A stretch of DNA of 64,000 nt from Lacibacter sp. H375 (GTDB taxonomy: Bacteria; Bacteroidota; Bacteroidia; Chitinophagales; Chitinophagaceae), in the NCBI RefSeq assembly GCF_037892425.1, contig NZ_JBBKTT010000001.1, forward strand, positions 4,526,001-4,590,000. Direction: 5' to 3'. The notes under the pieces were generated by a model. That model searched no databases. It was not told the origin of the DNA and saw only the letters and a list, made by a program, of their open reading frames with translations. The stretch's first letter is position 1, and each line of letters begins with the position of its first letter. Made by a program: the position numbers and the translations under genes. This document shows positions 52,097 through 62,333 of this stretch, piece after piece.

Positions 52097-52795
52097 ATGC
52101 AATTGCTGAAACGCTTTGCCCGGCTTCTCCTGTTTACAGTACAGCTACTTGCTGATCTGCTGGTGCTGTATGGCTGCTTTGTGCTGATCGGATGTTTCTG
52201 GCCGAGAAATAAAGATGAGATCAAACACAGCAATGGTATTCCCCTCCTTATTCATGGCGATGGATTTCATACTGAATTGTATTTACCTGTTGAAGATTCC
52301 CTGCATATCATTAACTGGATGGATTGGTTTGATGATGATACGATGCGCAATAAACATTCAGATCGCAGGCTTATCAGCTTTGCATGGGCTGATGAGGACT
52401 GGATGACGGAAGTTGCGCAAGACAGATCACACCGCTTCTCTACCATTGCTGAAATTATTGCGAAGCCCGGCAACAGCAGTGTGATGCATATACAATGGCG
52501 TGATACGGTATGGCCGCTGAAACTACCGGTTACGGTGAAGCGCTTTTTGTCTGTTGAACAGTATTTGCAACTGATCAGCTATATCCAATCTGGATTTAGA
52601 ATTGAAAACAGGAAACCAGTTATACAATCTTACCGGGGATTTTATGGTTACGATTATTTTTATCGATCAACATTCAACTATCATCTTTTTGCCACCTGTA
52701 ATCAATGGACGAGCAATGCACTGAATGCATGCGGTATACGTACTGCCACTTTTGCTCCAATGGGTTGGAGCTTGTTCTATCAATTAAAAAAATAA
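52097..52795 (+). CDS. DUF2459 / TIGR02117-family membrane-associated protein
   Basis: 232 aa from the ATG at 52097. One N-terminal transmembrane segment (about 7-35, LLLFTVQLLADLLVLYGCFVLIG) anchors a periplasmic domain. Family blocks are IPLLIHGDGFHTELYLPVED, LISFAWADEDWM, VKRFLSVEQYLQLISYI and FATCNQWTSNALNACGIRTATFAPMGWSLF. The conserved His of HGxHTxLxLP and the Cys/Asn/Trp set of TCNxWT hint at an enzymatic, possibly cysteine-type (NlpC-like) hydrolase, but no activity is established. It is divergent from pyrR. Confidence 0.9.
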   Translation: MQLLKRFARLLLFTVQLLADLLVLYGCFVLIGCFWPRNKDEIKHSNGIPLLIHGDGFHTELYLPVEDSLHIINWMDWFDDDTMRNKHSDRRLISFAWADEDWMTEVAQDRSHRFSTIAEIIAKPGNSSVMHIQWRDTVWPLKLPVTVKRFLSVEQYLQLISYIQSGFRIENRKPVIQSYRGFYGYDYFYRSTFNYHLFATCNQWTSNALNACGIRTATFAPMGWSLFYQLKK

Positions 52796-52840
52796 GCTGC
52801 ATGCACAAGTGCATACAGCTCTTCGTTCTTCATGGGTCGA

Positions 52841-53416
52841 TTAATACTTATGTCTGAAGACATAAAATAAACCCACCTGGAACCCTCTGTTATATAAGTT
52901 TGTTCCGTCGTTTTCATTGATGCGGGTGATACCATGGTTATAACGACCATCAATACCAAGGCCCGATTCACCAACATAACTTGCACCAATTGTCCAGCCG
53001 AATTCTGCAGTTTTGAACGATTCTTTTACATCTGTTTTTGAATCGCCTTGTTTAACACTTGCTGTTGCCAACAGACCCAACTGTGGTCCTGTTTGAATTC
53101 TGAAGCCTTTATCAAACATGTACTGTAGTTGCAAAGGCACATTTACATAGTTAAGTCTCACTTTTGCATCATTGCTTGTTTGAGCGCCTTGTGCTGAGTA
53201 CATGATCTCTGGTTGCAATGCCCATGATTTACTCAAGTGAATATGTGCAAGACCGCCTGCATTAAATCCAACTTTCGTTTCGTAATTAACATCAGGAGAA
53301 CTTGCAAGATTTGTAATGTTTAACCCTCCTTTCAATCCGAAATGCACATCGCTCTTATGCTGTGCCTGTGCAAAGCCTGCTAATAATAATGCTCCTGAAA
53401 TGAATAATAGTTTCAT
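52841..53416 (-). CDS. PorT-family outer-membrane beta-barrel protein
   Basis: 191 aa. A signal peptide (about 1-18, FAQAQ) is followed by an eight-stranded barrel with alternating hydrophobic strands: HFGLKGGLNITNL, WALQPEIMYSAQG, VNVPLQLQYMFDKGFRIQTGPQLGLL, TIGASYVGESGLGIDGRYNHGI and the terminal aromatic strand FQVGLFYVFRHKY. It matches the PorT-like/OMP_b-brl_2 group. Outer-membrane location is inferred from the fold. Function unknown; PorT proper belongs to T9SS, but this protein is shorter and may be unrelated in role. Confidence 0.88.
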   Translation of the reverse strand: MKLLFISGALLLAGFAQAQHKSDVHFGLKGGLNITNLASSPDVNYETKVGFNAGGLAHIHLSKSWALQPEIMYSAQGAQTSNDAKVRLNYVNVPLQLQYMFDKGFRIQTGPQLGLLATASVKQGDSKTDVKESFKTAEFGWTIGASYVGESGLGIDGRYNHGITRINENDGTNLYNRGFQVGLFYVFRHKY

Positions 53417-53895
53417 CTGATTATTTTTTTAAAGTGTTATTGCCAGATGTTATTCGCCGAAAAATATTTCATTCATGATTTTTATAAGAATGAACATTTT
53501 TTCAACTCATATCATTGTAAATGATTTTAATTAAACAATCCCGTGCACGGAGACAACCCATCACTTTAAAAAACCGTGCCAAAACAACTCCCCAACAAAA
53601 AGATTTAGCCTTAAGTAATTATTATCAAATGAATTAGGCTAAAAAAAATGAATGTTGATTTGGCTGGAATTACCACAGTAAAAGCATTTGAATTGGCGGT
53701 TTAATACATCCTTTATTCGCCAGATTTTGTTACTCAGTTTTACATAAGTAAAAAATACTAATCTCATAACCTTGCATGTAAATGCTTTGATTTCTTATAA
53801 ACAGTTATTATTTTTAATTACCAATAGTTCTTACTTTATCGATTGCAGATTGATTTTTTCTGTGCCTTATAATTTTTAACCCAAAATTTAAAACA
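53417..53895. other. Divergent intergenic region between two beta-barrel genes
   Basis: About 480 bp of A/T-rich sequence with no ORF. It must contain promoters in both directions. A TAACCTTG box at about 53768 (plus strand) resembles a -7 element but lacks a clear -33 partner. Confidence 0.35.
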
Positions 53896-54444
53896 ATGAA
53901 AAAATCAGTTCTCGCAGCATGTATGCTGCTTCTCTTTGCCAACATCACCAATTCACAAATCACGAAAGGAAACCTGCTTCTGGGTGGTTCAACTTCATTT
54001 TCTTCTGACAAATGGGGAGAATCAAAAAGTACATCATTCAGCTTTGCACCCAACATCGGTTACTTTTTTGTCAACAACTTTGCTGGAGGCCTTAGAATTC
54101 AAATCGATTCTTACAAAGAAGATGGCGAAGATGATGCCTATGTGATAACCAGTTTCGCACCATTTGTGAGGTATTATTTTATCCCGGCGTCAAAAGAACA
54201 AAAAGTAAATGTATTTGCTGATGCCGCATATGGCTTTGGATCAGAAGGAAGTGGCGACAACAAAAGCAATGTGAATGGATATTCATTCATGGCCGGCCCC
54301 GCCATTTTTCTAAACCCTCACACTGCACTTGAATTTACGCTCGGGTATTCTTCTATGAAATTTGAAGACGACCCTGACCGGTATAATACATTCAAAATAA
54401 ACATTGGTTTCCAGATTCATTTAAACACAGGTAAAAAACAATAA
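53896..54444 (+). CDS. Outer-membrane beta-barrel protein
   Basis: 182 aa. A signal peptide (about 1-20, TNSQ) precedes an eight-stranded OMP_b-brl type barrel: GNLLLGGSTSFSS, STSFSFAPNIGYFFVNNFAGGLRIQIDSY, FAPFVRYYFIP, VNVFADAAYGFGSEG, FMAGPAIFLNPHTALEFTLGYSSMKFE and the last strand FKINIGFQIHLNTGKKQ. No binding or enzymatic motif. A strong bidirectional terminator lies 2 bp after the stop. Confidence 0.85.
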   Translation: MKKSVLAACMLLLFANITNSQITKGNLLLGGSTSFSSDKWGESKSTSFSFAPNIGYFFVNNFAGGLRIQIDSYKEDGEDDAYVITSFAPFVRYYFIPASKEQKVNVFADAAYGFGSEGSGDNKSNVNGYSFMAGPAIFLNPHTALEFTLGYSSMKFEDDPDRYNTFKINIGFQIHLNTGKKQ

Positions 54445-54445
54445 A

Positions 54446-54486
54446 AAACAAAGAGGCCGGATTAAATCCGGCCTCTTTGTTTTTAT
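54446..54486. terminator. Bidirectional rho-independent terminator
   Basis: A perfect 15-bp stem (ACAAAGAGGCCGGAT at 54448-54462, ATCCGGCCTCTTTGT at 54466-54480) is followed by TTTTT on one side and A runs on the other. It serves the barrel gene and pruA. Confidence 0.9.
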
Positions 54487-56114
54487 TCTTCACCCAAAAA
54501 CGGATAACGATAATCTGTTGGCGGGTTAAATGTTTCTTTAATTGTTCTTGCACTCAACCAACGATACAGATTTAAAATACTTCCTGCCTTATCATTGGTG
54601 CCACTTGCTCTTGCGCCACCAAATGGCTGCTGACCAACCACTGCACCTGTAGGTTTATCGTTGATATAAAAATTACCTGCACAATTACGAAGTTTTGCTG
54701 TAGCCAATTCAACTGCATCACGATCCTGTGAAATCACCGCTCCTGTTAATGCATAAGGTGAAGTTGTATCAACAAGTTCTAATGCTTTTTCAAAACTGTT
54801 TGCAGGGTATACGTACACCGTTAGCACCGGTCCGAAGATCTCTTCGCACATGGTCACGTATTTCGGATTTTTTGCTTCGATCACTGTTGGTTGTACAAAG
54901 TAACCTTCTTTTTTATCGCATTTACCCCCTACCCATATTTCTGCCTTCTCATCTTTCTTTGCATTGTCGATGTAGCGTTTGATATTATCAAAACTCTTTT
55001 CATCGATCACCGCATTAATAAAGTTGGAGAAGTTCTCTACTGTTCCCATTTTGAAACTCTTCACCCCGGCAATCAGTTTCTTCTTCACTTCTTCAGCAAT
55101 GTTGCTAGGAATATAAGCTCTTGATGCGGCTGAACATTTTTGTCCCTGGTATTCAAATGCACCACGCAACAATGCTGTTACTACCACATCCGGATCTGCA
55201 CTCTTATGTGCCAATACAAAATCCTTTCCACCAGTTTCACCAACAATACGTGGATAGCTGCGGTACATACCCATGTTCTTTCCAATGGTTTCCCACATGT
55301 TGTTGAACACACCTGTTGAACCCGTGAAATGTACACCTGCAAAATCTTTGTGATTGAAACATACTTTACCAACTGTTGGGCCATCAACATAAATTAAATT
55401 GATCACACCATCAGGCAATCCTGCTTCTTTCAACACACGCATGATCATTTGCGCACTGTACACTTCTGTGTTAGCAGGTTTCCACACAACAACGTTACCA
55501 CACATGGCAGCACTTGTTGGCAGGTTACCTGCAATAGCCGTAAAGTTGAACGGTGTTACTGCCAACACGAAACCTTCAAGCGGACGATATTCCATACGGT
55601 TATGCATACCTGCACCACTGATGGGTTGCTGACGATAAATATCACTTAAGAAATGAACATTGAAACGGAGGAAGTCGATAATCTCACATGCACTGTCGAT
55701 CTCTGCCTGGTACACATTCTTACTTTGTCCCAGCATGGTTGTGCCATTCATGTAGGGACGATACTTTGTGGCGATAAGATCAGCAGCACGGAGGAAAATA
55801 TTTGCACGGCTTTCCCAACTCATGTTGGCCCAGCTTTCTTTCGCTGCTAATGCAGCATCAATTGCCTGCAGCACATGCTTCTCTTCACCTTCATGAAAAT
55901 AACCGAGCACATGCTTGTGTTCATGCGGCGGACGCATGGCATGTTTTTTATTGGTACGTACTTCTTTGTTACCGATGTACATAGGCACATCGATCTCTGT
56001 ACTTTTTAATTCAGCTAATACTTCTTTTAACCGTTTCTTTTCTGCTGAACCGGGAGCGTAGTTTAATACCGGTTCATTCACCGGTAAAGGATAGTTGAAA
56101 TAACCGAGATTCAT
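54483..56114 (-). CDS. pruA: L-glutamate gamma-semialdehyde dehydrogenase (1-pyrroline-5-carboxylate dehydrogenase)
   Basis: 543 aa, the length of the stand-alone P5CDH type. It oxidises glutamate semialdehyde to glutamate with NAD+, the last step of proline and ornithine breakdown. Motifs: AVTPFNFTAIAGNLP and WKPAN at the NAD site, FTGSTGVF, Glu293 in VGETGGKDF, catalytic Cys327 in EYQGQKCSAASR, and KPTGAVVGQQPFGGARASGTNDK in the C-terminus. No proline dehydrogenase gene is in this window. Together with hutHU it points to amino-acid catabolism to glutamate. Confidence 0.96.
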   Translation of the reverse strand: MNLGYFNYPLPVNEPVLNYAPGSAEKKRLKEVLAELKSTEIDVPMYIGNKEVRTNKKHAMRPPHEHKHVLGYFHEGEEKHVLQAIDAALAAKESWANMSWESRANIFLRAADLIATKYRPYMNGTTMLGQSKNVYQAEIDSACEIIDFLRFNVHFLSDIYRQQPISGAGMHNRMEYRPLEGFVLAVTPFNFTAIAGNLPTSAAMCGNVVVWKPANTEVYSAQMIMRVLKEAGLPDGVINLIYVDGPTVGKVCFNHKDFAGVHFTGSTGVFNNMWETIGKNMGMYRSYPRIVGETGGKDFVLAHKSADPDVVVTALLRGAFEYQGQKCSAASRAYIPSNIAEEVKKKLIAGVKSFKMGTVENFSNFINAVIDEKSFDNIKRYIDNAKKDEKAEIWVGGKCDKKEGYFVQPTVIEAKNPKYVTMCEEIFGPVLTVYVYPANSFEKALELVDTTSPYALTGAVISQDRDAVELATAKLRNCAGNFYINDKPTGAVVGQQPFGGARASGTNDKAGSILNLYRWLSARTIKETFNPPTDYRYPFLGEE

Positions 56115-56248
56115 AATGTAGTTTTTTCCTTATTGCTTTTTACGATAGAAGAGTATGATTACTTACTGTTAAACGTAAGAACAGGTCTTCTTTTAATGGC
56201 CTGCAAGGTACAAACTATCGCTCATATGTTTTGTGCTCCCGTTTGCGC

Positions 56249-56278
56249 AAAAAAAGCCCCGCTTTTTGGGCGGGGCAT
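56249..56278 (-). terminator. Terminator of prfB
   Basis: On the minus strand GCCCCGC and GCGGGGC form a 7-bp G/C stem followed by TTTTTTT, directly after the prfB stop. Confidence 0.85.
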
Positions 56279-56298
56279 TATAATAAACTTATCCGTTG

Positions 56299-57394
56299 TT
56301 ACTTCGCTTCTGCTTCTTTCTCACTCATCAGGTAAGCTTTGATAAAGCCATCGAGTTCTCCATCCATCACAGGGCCAACATTGCCTACTTCATAATCAGT
56401 ACGGTGATCTTTGATCATCTTGTAAGGATGGAATACATAGCTGCGTATCTGGCTGCCCCACTCGATCTTTTTCTTCTTTGCATTGGTGGCATCCTTCAAC
56501 TCATTCCGTTTTTGCAATTCCATTTCATACAACCGGCTCTTCAACATCTGCATGGCCAGTTCACGGTTACCAAGCTGGCTTCTATCCTGCTGACAAACCA
56601 CCACAATACCTGTTGGGATATGCGTTAACTGTACTTTCGTTTCTACTTTGTTTACGTTTTGTCCACCGGCACCACCACTTCGTGATGTTTCCATTTTTAC
56701 ATCAGCCGGATTGATCTCAATGGTAATTGTATCATCCACTAACGGGTAAACATACACGCTTACAAAAGAAGTATGTCGTCTTGCATTACTATCAAAAGGT
56801 GAAATACGCACCAAACGATGCACACCGCTTTCAGCTTTCAGAAAACCATATGCAAAAGGACCATCAAACTGGTAGGTACAGGTCTTAATACCGGCACCAT
56901 CACCATCCTGCCAATCCATTTCGGTTACTTTCCAGCCTTGCTTCTCACCATACATGCGATACATACGTGCAAGCATTTCGGCCCAATCCTGGCTTTCCGT
57001 TCCACCGGCACCTGAGTTGATCTGTAAAACTGCTGGTAACTCGTCTTCAGGCTGATTGAGCGTACTCTTAAATTCAGCATCTTCAATTGCATTCACTGCT
57101 TTATCGTATGCTTCCTTTGTTTCTTCTTCTGTAGCATCACCTGCTTTCCAGAATTCAAACAGCACAGCAAAGTCTTCAACGGCAGAATTGGTATCCTCAT
57201 AGAGTTTTACCCAATACTCGTTGTTCTTTGTCTCCTTTAAAATTTCGGTTGCCCGCTTATTATCGTCCCAGAAACCGGGACTTAGAGAGAGTTGCTTGTC
57301 TTCTGCGATTTTATATAGTCGGTTCTCGACGTCAAAGAAACCTCCTCAGGACAAGTATGCGTTCCCTTATATCGTTTAATTTTTCTAATGTCAT
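56299..57394 (-). CDS. prfB: Peptide chain release factor 2, with programmed +1 frameshift
   Basis: Frame 1 begins at the ATG at 57394 ([20 protein letters not shown]) and stops at a TGA (57334-57332). Translation resumes one base later in the +1 frame ([15 protein letters not shown]) and runs to 56299, giving about 364 aa, the normal RF2 length. The slip site is CTT TGA C, preceded three bases earlier by AGGAGG (57346-57341), exactly as in the Escherichia coli prfB signal. RF2 motifs are present: SPF in [15 protein letters not shown] for recognising UAA/UGA, and GGQ in [11 protein letters not shown] for peptide release. The autoregulation of RF2 by its own level is known for this mechanism. 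Confidence 0.96.
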
Positions 57395-57649
57395 AACGGG
57401 TGCAAATGTAAGGAGATTACTATTAACGACCGCATTAACAATAACCGAAACCAAAGCAATTGCAATCCCTTTAGCCATTTCGCTTATTCAACATTACAAC
57501 TTCCTTGAAGGATTACTACTTTCCAACTGTAAGTATAAAATGAAAAATATATAAATAGAAACTTGCCCGGGTAAAAAAAACAATGTATTTTCTTTAAATC
57601 AACTGAGTTCGATTTTGCGCTATCAATGAAGAAATAAAAAATTAATGCT

Positions 57650-58486
57650 ATGCTTAAAAAAACACTGACTATTAATGGAACCAAACTTTGCTACCTTGAA
57701 AAAAATGAAAGCAAATCAAGCGTTCTTTTCTTTATTCATGGCAATTCATCATCCTCTTATATATGGGATAAACAGCTTCAAAGCCCTTTGTTTAACAATC
57801 ATCATATGATCGCTATTGACTTACCCGGTCATGGTGATTCCGATGTATATGCAGATTACAATCCAATTGATTTAGCAAAAATACTGGCAAAAGCAATCGG
57901 CGAATTGACAGCAACAAAACCGTATATCTTGATTGGATTTTCTTATGGAGCAAATCTGATAGCCGAAGTGCTAACCTACAGATTACAACCAGTTGGTATG
58001 GTCTTTTCTGGAGCCTGCATTGTGGGTGGTAATTTTGACCCTTTAAAGATACTTCTTGATATTCCTGCTAATATATACCTGCAGGAACAAGTAAGTTCTG
58101 AAACTGCCAGGCTTTTTTTTGATAAACATCTCGCAACATCAGAGCAAATTGATAAAGAGCAATATTTGACTGACTTTTTCAGAACCCAAACAGGTGTTCG
58201 ACAATCAATAATTGAAAGTGCTGTTAACGGAAACTACACAGATGAATTTTTATCCTTAGCCTCGCAAAAAACTCAGTTACTGTTTTTGTTTGGCACCAAA
58301 GACAAATTGGTAGATATCAATTACCTTGATAATGCTGCTTTACCTTTTTGGCGTAAAACTGTTGTTAAAATTGAAGGCGCCGGTCACTTTATACAAACAG
58401 ACATGCCGGAGTCATTTAATCAAATACTATCAGAATATGCTTCCGAACAGTTTAAAGCAACCCATTCTTCAACCCAAAATGAATGA
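57650..58486 (+). CDS. Alpha/beta hydrolase
   Basis: 278 aa without a signal peptide. The oxyanion strand is FFIHGNSSSSYIWDKQL, the nucleophile Ser lies in LIGFSYGANLIAE, a catalytic Asp candidate is in FLFGTKDKLVD, and the His in GAGHFIQTDMPESF. It is a typical cytoplasmic esterase/lactonase/haloalkane-like family with many substrates; none can be assigned. Its 3' end overlaps the convergent PAS-LuxR gene by 35 bp. Confidence 0.93.
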   Translation: MLKKTLTINGTKLCYLEKNESKSSVLFFIHGNSSSSYIWDKQLQSPLFNNHHMIAIDLPGHGDSDVYADYNPIDLAKILAKAIGELTATKPYILIGFSYGANLIAEVLTYRLQPVGMVFSGACIVGGNFDPLKILLDIPANIYLQEQVSSETARLFFDKHLATSEQIDKEQYLTDFFRTQTGVRQSIIESAVNGNYTDEFLSLASQKTQLLFLFGTKDKLVDINYLDNAALPFWRKTVVKIEGAGHFIQTDMPESFNQILSEYASEQFKATHSSTQNE

Positions 58487-59246
58487 GGCTGGTAACGTTA
58501 TTTGTAAATGTTTTTTGAAGCATATTTTTCCGATGATTAATGACCGTATTTACGCTGATATGAAGTTCCGCTGCAATTTCTTTACTGCTTTGTCCGTTAT
58601 GCAACATTTGTAATATTTCCATTTCTCTTTTACTTAATAGATTATTTTCTTTTTGGGGGTAATAGACCGCTTTATAAACAGGCTCTTTTGATAAAACAGA
58701 AAACCCCCTATTAATCCGTTCAATCGTATGAATCATGCTGGTTTCTTCTTTAAAATGTGTAATATCAATAATGAATCCAACAGATGCTAACGGCTTTCCT
58801 TCCGTAGGGTGCAAGAAATAAGTTCCCCTTTGCAGCACTGTAAGCCATTGTCCTGATTTTATTTTTACCCGGTAATTATAGGAACACGAAAAATTCAGGC
58901 GATCTGTATGCGGTTGTTTTTGCAGAAACCTGATGGTTTCAGGAAATATAAGCCGGTTAAAAATGCTGTAATCATCTGGATGAATTAACGAGTTGTAAAA
59001 TGAATGTCCCGCATCTGCAATGTATTCTCTTGTGAAACCGAACAATAATTCACAAGAAGGATCGAGATATAAATATTTCCCCTGTGTATAGTCACCAGCA
59101 TAAAAAATAGGTGCCTGAGCGTTCAGAGATGAAGCTTTAAAACCCATGTTTTGTAAAAGGAAATCAGAAGTAGGTTTTGGAAAACTGTCGAAGTTTTTGG
59201 CTACCTCAAAGAGTTCCTGGAATGAATTAGGTATAAGTGCTTTCAT
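58452..59246 (-). CDS. PAS-LuxR family transcriptional regulator
   Basis: 264 aa from the ATG at 59246. A PAS-like fold spans about residues 45-170: DYTQGKYLYLDPSCELLFGFTREYIADAGHSFYNSLIHPDDYSIF, then YNYRVKIKSGQWLTVLQRGTYF. A LuxR-type helix-turn-helix follows (about 205-264): LSKREMEILQMLHNGQSSKEIAAELHISVNTVINHRKNMLQKT. There is no receiver domain, so it senses a small ligand or redox state directly. The nearby alpha/beta hydrolase is convergent and overlaps it, so co-regulation by antisense transcription is possible. Confidence 0.9.
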   Translation of the reverse strand: MKALIPNSFQELFEVAKNFDSFPKPTSDFLLQNMGFKASSLNAQAPIFYAGDYTQGKYLYLDPSCELLFGFTREYIADAGHSFYNSLIHPDDYSIFNRLIFPETIRFLQKQPHTDRLNFSCSYNYRVKIKSGQWLTVLQRGTYFLHPTEGKPLASVGFIIDITHFKEETSMIHTIERINRGFSVLSKEPVYKAVYYPQKENNLLSKREMEILQMLHNGQSSKEIAAELHISVNTVINHRKNMLQKTFTNNVTSLIHFGLKNGLL

Positions 59247-59385
59247 GTTTGATAAATTAAGAAAAATAGTCAAAAATGGCTATTGCAGCAAGCTGAAAAT
59301 AGAGAGAATTTTGTTTTCAAACAACAATATGCAATTGCAGTAATAGCATAATCTCATTGTTTCATCAGACATACAAAAAATAATC

Positions 59386-62016
59386 ATGAGTAAAAGATTC
59401 AACATCTTCTCATTGTGTACATGGTTAGTGGCCTGTTTTGTTATATGTGTATGGAATTATGACTTAAATAAAACAGCGATTGCAAAAACAATAATGCCTC
59501 CTCCAGGTGGTAAATTCGAGCATGAAGATAGTTTCCGTATCATGCGGGAAAAATATTGGGCCGCTTTGCATACAACAGCGCCAGGTACTAATTGGAAAGA
59601 AATTGAAAATAAAAACCGTGAACAGATTATAAAAAAACAAGACGAAAGGCGTTCCGAAGTATTCAGACCTTCACAGATACAGTCAGAAGTATTTGCCAAT
59701 GGCAAAATAACGGGTACCTGGTACGAAAGAGGAAGTAATAATCTTTCCGGGAGATTTACTGAATTGGTTTATGATAAAGAAGAAGACATGTTATATGGTA
59801 TTTCCGCCGGACGTGATTTTTGGAAGGGAAAACCGGATGGCAGTAACTGGCAGGTGTTAAATGAACGTGTACCGCTTCACGGTTATGGCGAAATACTTAC
59901 ACTTTTTAAAACAGCAACTGTTAAGCGGTTTCTGACTGTATCTCCAACAACAAATCGCCCTATTTACAGTAGCAACAATGGCAGCTCATGGTCTGGTTCG
60001 GCCTTTAACAGCGCCTGGTCGGGATATGTAGACAAATTGATTATGGTTGACAATTCCGCACAAACTATTTTCATGACTGCCGGTTACATCTTTGGCCCCC
60101 AGTATTTGTTTTATTCAAACGACGGTGGGATTAATTTCAACAAAGTAAACCTTACTGCAGATTTTATTGCAGGTCAAACTTATTTATCCATAGCAAAAGC
60201 TCCGGCAGTAAACGAAGTTTTTTTGTTTGATGCCAATAAAGCTTCATACAGTGTTAATGAAACAGGTGTGCTAACAAAACGAGGCAATATCACAGGGTTG
60301 CCAGCTTCAACAAACGTCACTACTACAACATTTACTACCAGGAACTACGAATTTCGTATTAGCCGAGATGCTACCAGTAATCTTGTATTCTATGCATTGA
60401 TCGATAAGCGTAAGCTATATAAATCTGCAGATGGATTAACCTGGCAGGCGATTAGTAATTTACCAACCGAAAGCGGATGTTTTAAGGTGTTTAATGTGGC
60501 CCCACACAATCCTAATTGGCTTGTTTACGGAGAAGTGGATCAGTTTTACAGCATCAATGGCGGAGTTTCATGGGTTCGTTGTAATAGTTGGGGGGAGTAT
60601 TATTCGAACCCAAATAAGTTCCATGCCGATATTATGACTTTTCAATATTTCCAGCATGCAAACGGCGAATGGTTTTGTATCAGCAGTAACGACGGAGGCG
60701 TTTACAGAAGCATAGATAATTTTGCTACAAATACGAACATTGCCTTATCAGGTTTAAACATCAGCCAGTACTACGATATTGGAACAGACCCAGTAGATCC
60801 AAAATATTTATGGGCTGGCTCTCAAGACCAGGGATATCAATATTCTTCAAATACTGCAACTACACAAACAATTCCTTTTACCCAAGTTGTTTCAGGCGAC
60901 TATACAGAAATCGATTTTAGTCCGGATACAAAAGATGTTTTAACCCAGTATGTCGGCGGCAATCTTTATTATGTTCGTAATGCAAGGGGTGCGTATTCGG
61001 GAACATCCTTTTATCAAATACCCGGAGCAGATAAAGGAAATTATGCGTGGAGAATTCCTGTGTCGGCAATCAAAGAAAGTCCGGACAACGCATTTTGGGT
61101 CGGTGGCGGCAATATGAATAATGCTCCGGGTTCTTTTCTGATTAGGGTGGCGAGGAATGCATCGAATACAACCTTTACCTATACTCAGTTGAATTATGAT
61201 TTTAAAGCAAATTCAAGAAATGGCAACTCTCCTCTTACGTCATGCGAAGTATCGTTCGTTGATACCAATTATCTTTTTGCTGCAACAGGCGACGGATCTT
61301 TTTTTTATAGTACTAACAGAGGTATGAATTGGAATAAAACCATTTCGTTTAATGGACCAACTCCTCCATTTTTATACCCATCCAGTATATTAGTTTCAAA
61401 ACTGGATAAGAACAAAGTATGTTTTGCCGGGAGTGGTTATTCTAATCCTGCCTTTTGGAGATCAACAAATCACGGCCAATCATTTACATCTGCAATAACA
61501 GGCCTCCCTGCCACCACTATTTATGATTTAGCTTATAATGCTGATGAAACAATGATTTTTGCTGCTACAGAAGCCGGGCCATATGTATTTATAACAGAAG
61601 AAAATAAATGGCACTCATTGTTAGGAGCTTACTGTCCGCTTTCAGCAAATTATACCTGTGTTGAATTTGTTCCCGCACTTAATACCGTTCGATATGGTAC
61701 TTACGGAAGAGGCATCTGGGATTTTAAAATTGAAAGCATCATTACTCCAGTAAGTAATCTTTCCTTATCACTAAGCCTCATTAAAGTTTATCCTAACCCC
61801 GCGGGACCAGTTTGTTATGTGAAGAACGATTTTAATCATGCGGTTCAATTATCCATCATTGGTATTAATGGTTCAGTTCTTAAAACAATTCCAGTACCTG
61901 CAAAGCAAAACAACATGCAGGTTAAGCTCAATGAATTTGCAAAAGGATATTACCTGTTCAGATTTAGTTATAAGAATAAGTTGCTGGCAACAGTTCCTGT
62001 TGAAAAGAATCATTAA
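59386..62016 (+). CDS. Large secreted BNR/sortilin-type propeller protein with T9SS sorting domain
   Basis: 876 aa. The N-terminal hydrophobic segment (FSLCTWLVACFVICVW, about 8-24) is a probable signal or anchor. Residues about 110-780 form repeated Asp-box propeller blades (LFYSNDGGINFNKV, KSADGLTWQAIS, YSINGGVSWVRC, SSNDGGVYRSID, YSTNRGMNWNKT, RSTNHGQSFTSA), resembling sortilin/glycosyl-hydrolase-74-like proteins; no catalytic residues can be assigned. The last about 75 residues are a type A T9SS sorting domain (LIKVYPNPAGPVCYV ... GYYLFRFSYKNKLLATVPV). Predicted to be exported to the surface or medium. Confidence 0.88.
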   Translation: MSKRFNIFSLCTWLVACFVICVWNYDLNKTAIAKTIMPPPGGKFEHEDSFRIMREKYWAALHTTAPGTNWKEIENKNREQIIKKQDERRSEVFRPSQIQSEVFANGKITGTWYERGSNNLSGRFTELVYDKEEDMLYGISAGRDFWKGKPDGSNWQVLNERVPLHGYGEILTLFKTATVKRFLTVSPTTNRPIYSSNNGSSWSGSAFNSAWSGYVDKLIMVDNSAQTIFMTAGYIFGPQYLFYSNDGGINFNKVNLTADFIAGQTYLSIAKAPAVNEVFLFDANKASYSVNETGVLTKRGNITGLPASTNVTTTTFTTRNYEFRISRDATSNLVFYALIDKRKLYKSADGLTWQAISNLPTESGCFKVFNVAPHNPNWLVYGEVDQFYSINGGVSWVRCNSWGEYYSNPNKFHADIMTFQYFQHANGEWFCISSNDGGVYRSIDNFATNTNIALSGLNISQYYDIGTDPVDPKYLWAGSQDQGYQYSSNTATTQTIPFTQVVSGDYTEIDFSPDTKDVLTQYVGGNLYYVRNARGAYSGTSFYQIPGADKGNYAWRIPVSAIKESPDNAFWVGGGNMNNAPGSFLIRVARNASNTTFTYTQLNYDFKANSRNGNSPLTSCEVSFVDTNYLFAATGDGSFFYSTNRGMNWNKTISFNGPTPPFLYPSSILVSKLDKNKVCFAGSGYSNPAFWRSTNHGQSFTSAITGLPATTIYDLAYNADETMIFAATEAGPYVFITEENKWHSLLGAYCPLSANYTCVEFVPALNTVRYGTYGRGIWDFKIESIITPVSNLSLSLSLIKVYPNPAGPVCYVKNDFNHAVQLSIIGINGSVLKTIPVPAKQNNMQVKLNEFAKGYYLFRFSYKNKLLATVPVEKNH

Positions 62017-62333
62017 GGCTAATACTTTTTCTTTATTGATTGTTCGAGTTTGATGTTTGAGTAAAAGAGTAAAATGTAAATAGCACAAAAACTAAATAGT
62101 CAGGTCGAAATTCATTGTAATCAATGCCAAAAAAACACGCAAAGAACAAGTAAAATCAAATACCGTATTTTTCCCGTTGCGAATGATATGGCAACTCGGT
62201 AGTTTTATTTATCCATCCCTCTGAAGAAATTCCCTACTCAAATAATGAAGCAAGAAAAAACATTGTCTATAGCGATGGTGGAAACGTATTGTCTAAACCA
62301 ATCATAAATTTTAAACCAATTAAAACTAATGTT
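62017..62333. other. Intergenic region with candidate promoter
   Basis: No gene. A TTG (62177-62179), 20 nt spacing and TAGTTTTA (62200-62207) fit the Bacteroidota promoter pattern TTG-N19/20-TAnnTTTG and could drive the small secreted-protein gene starting at 62334. Confidence 0.4.
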
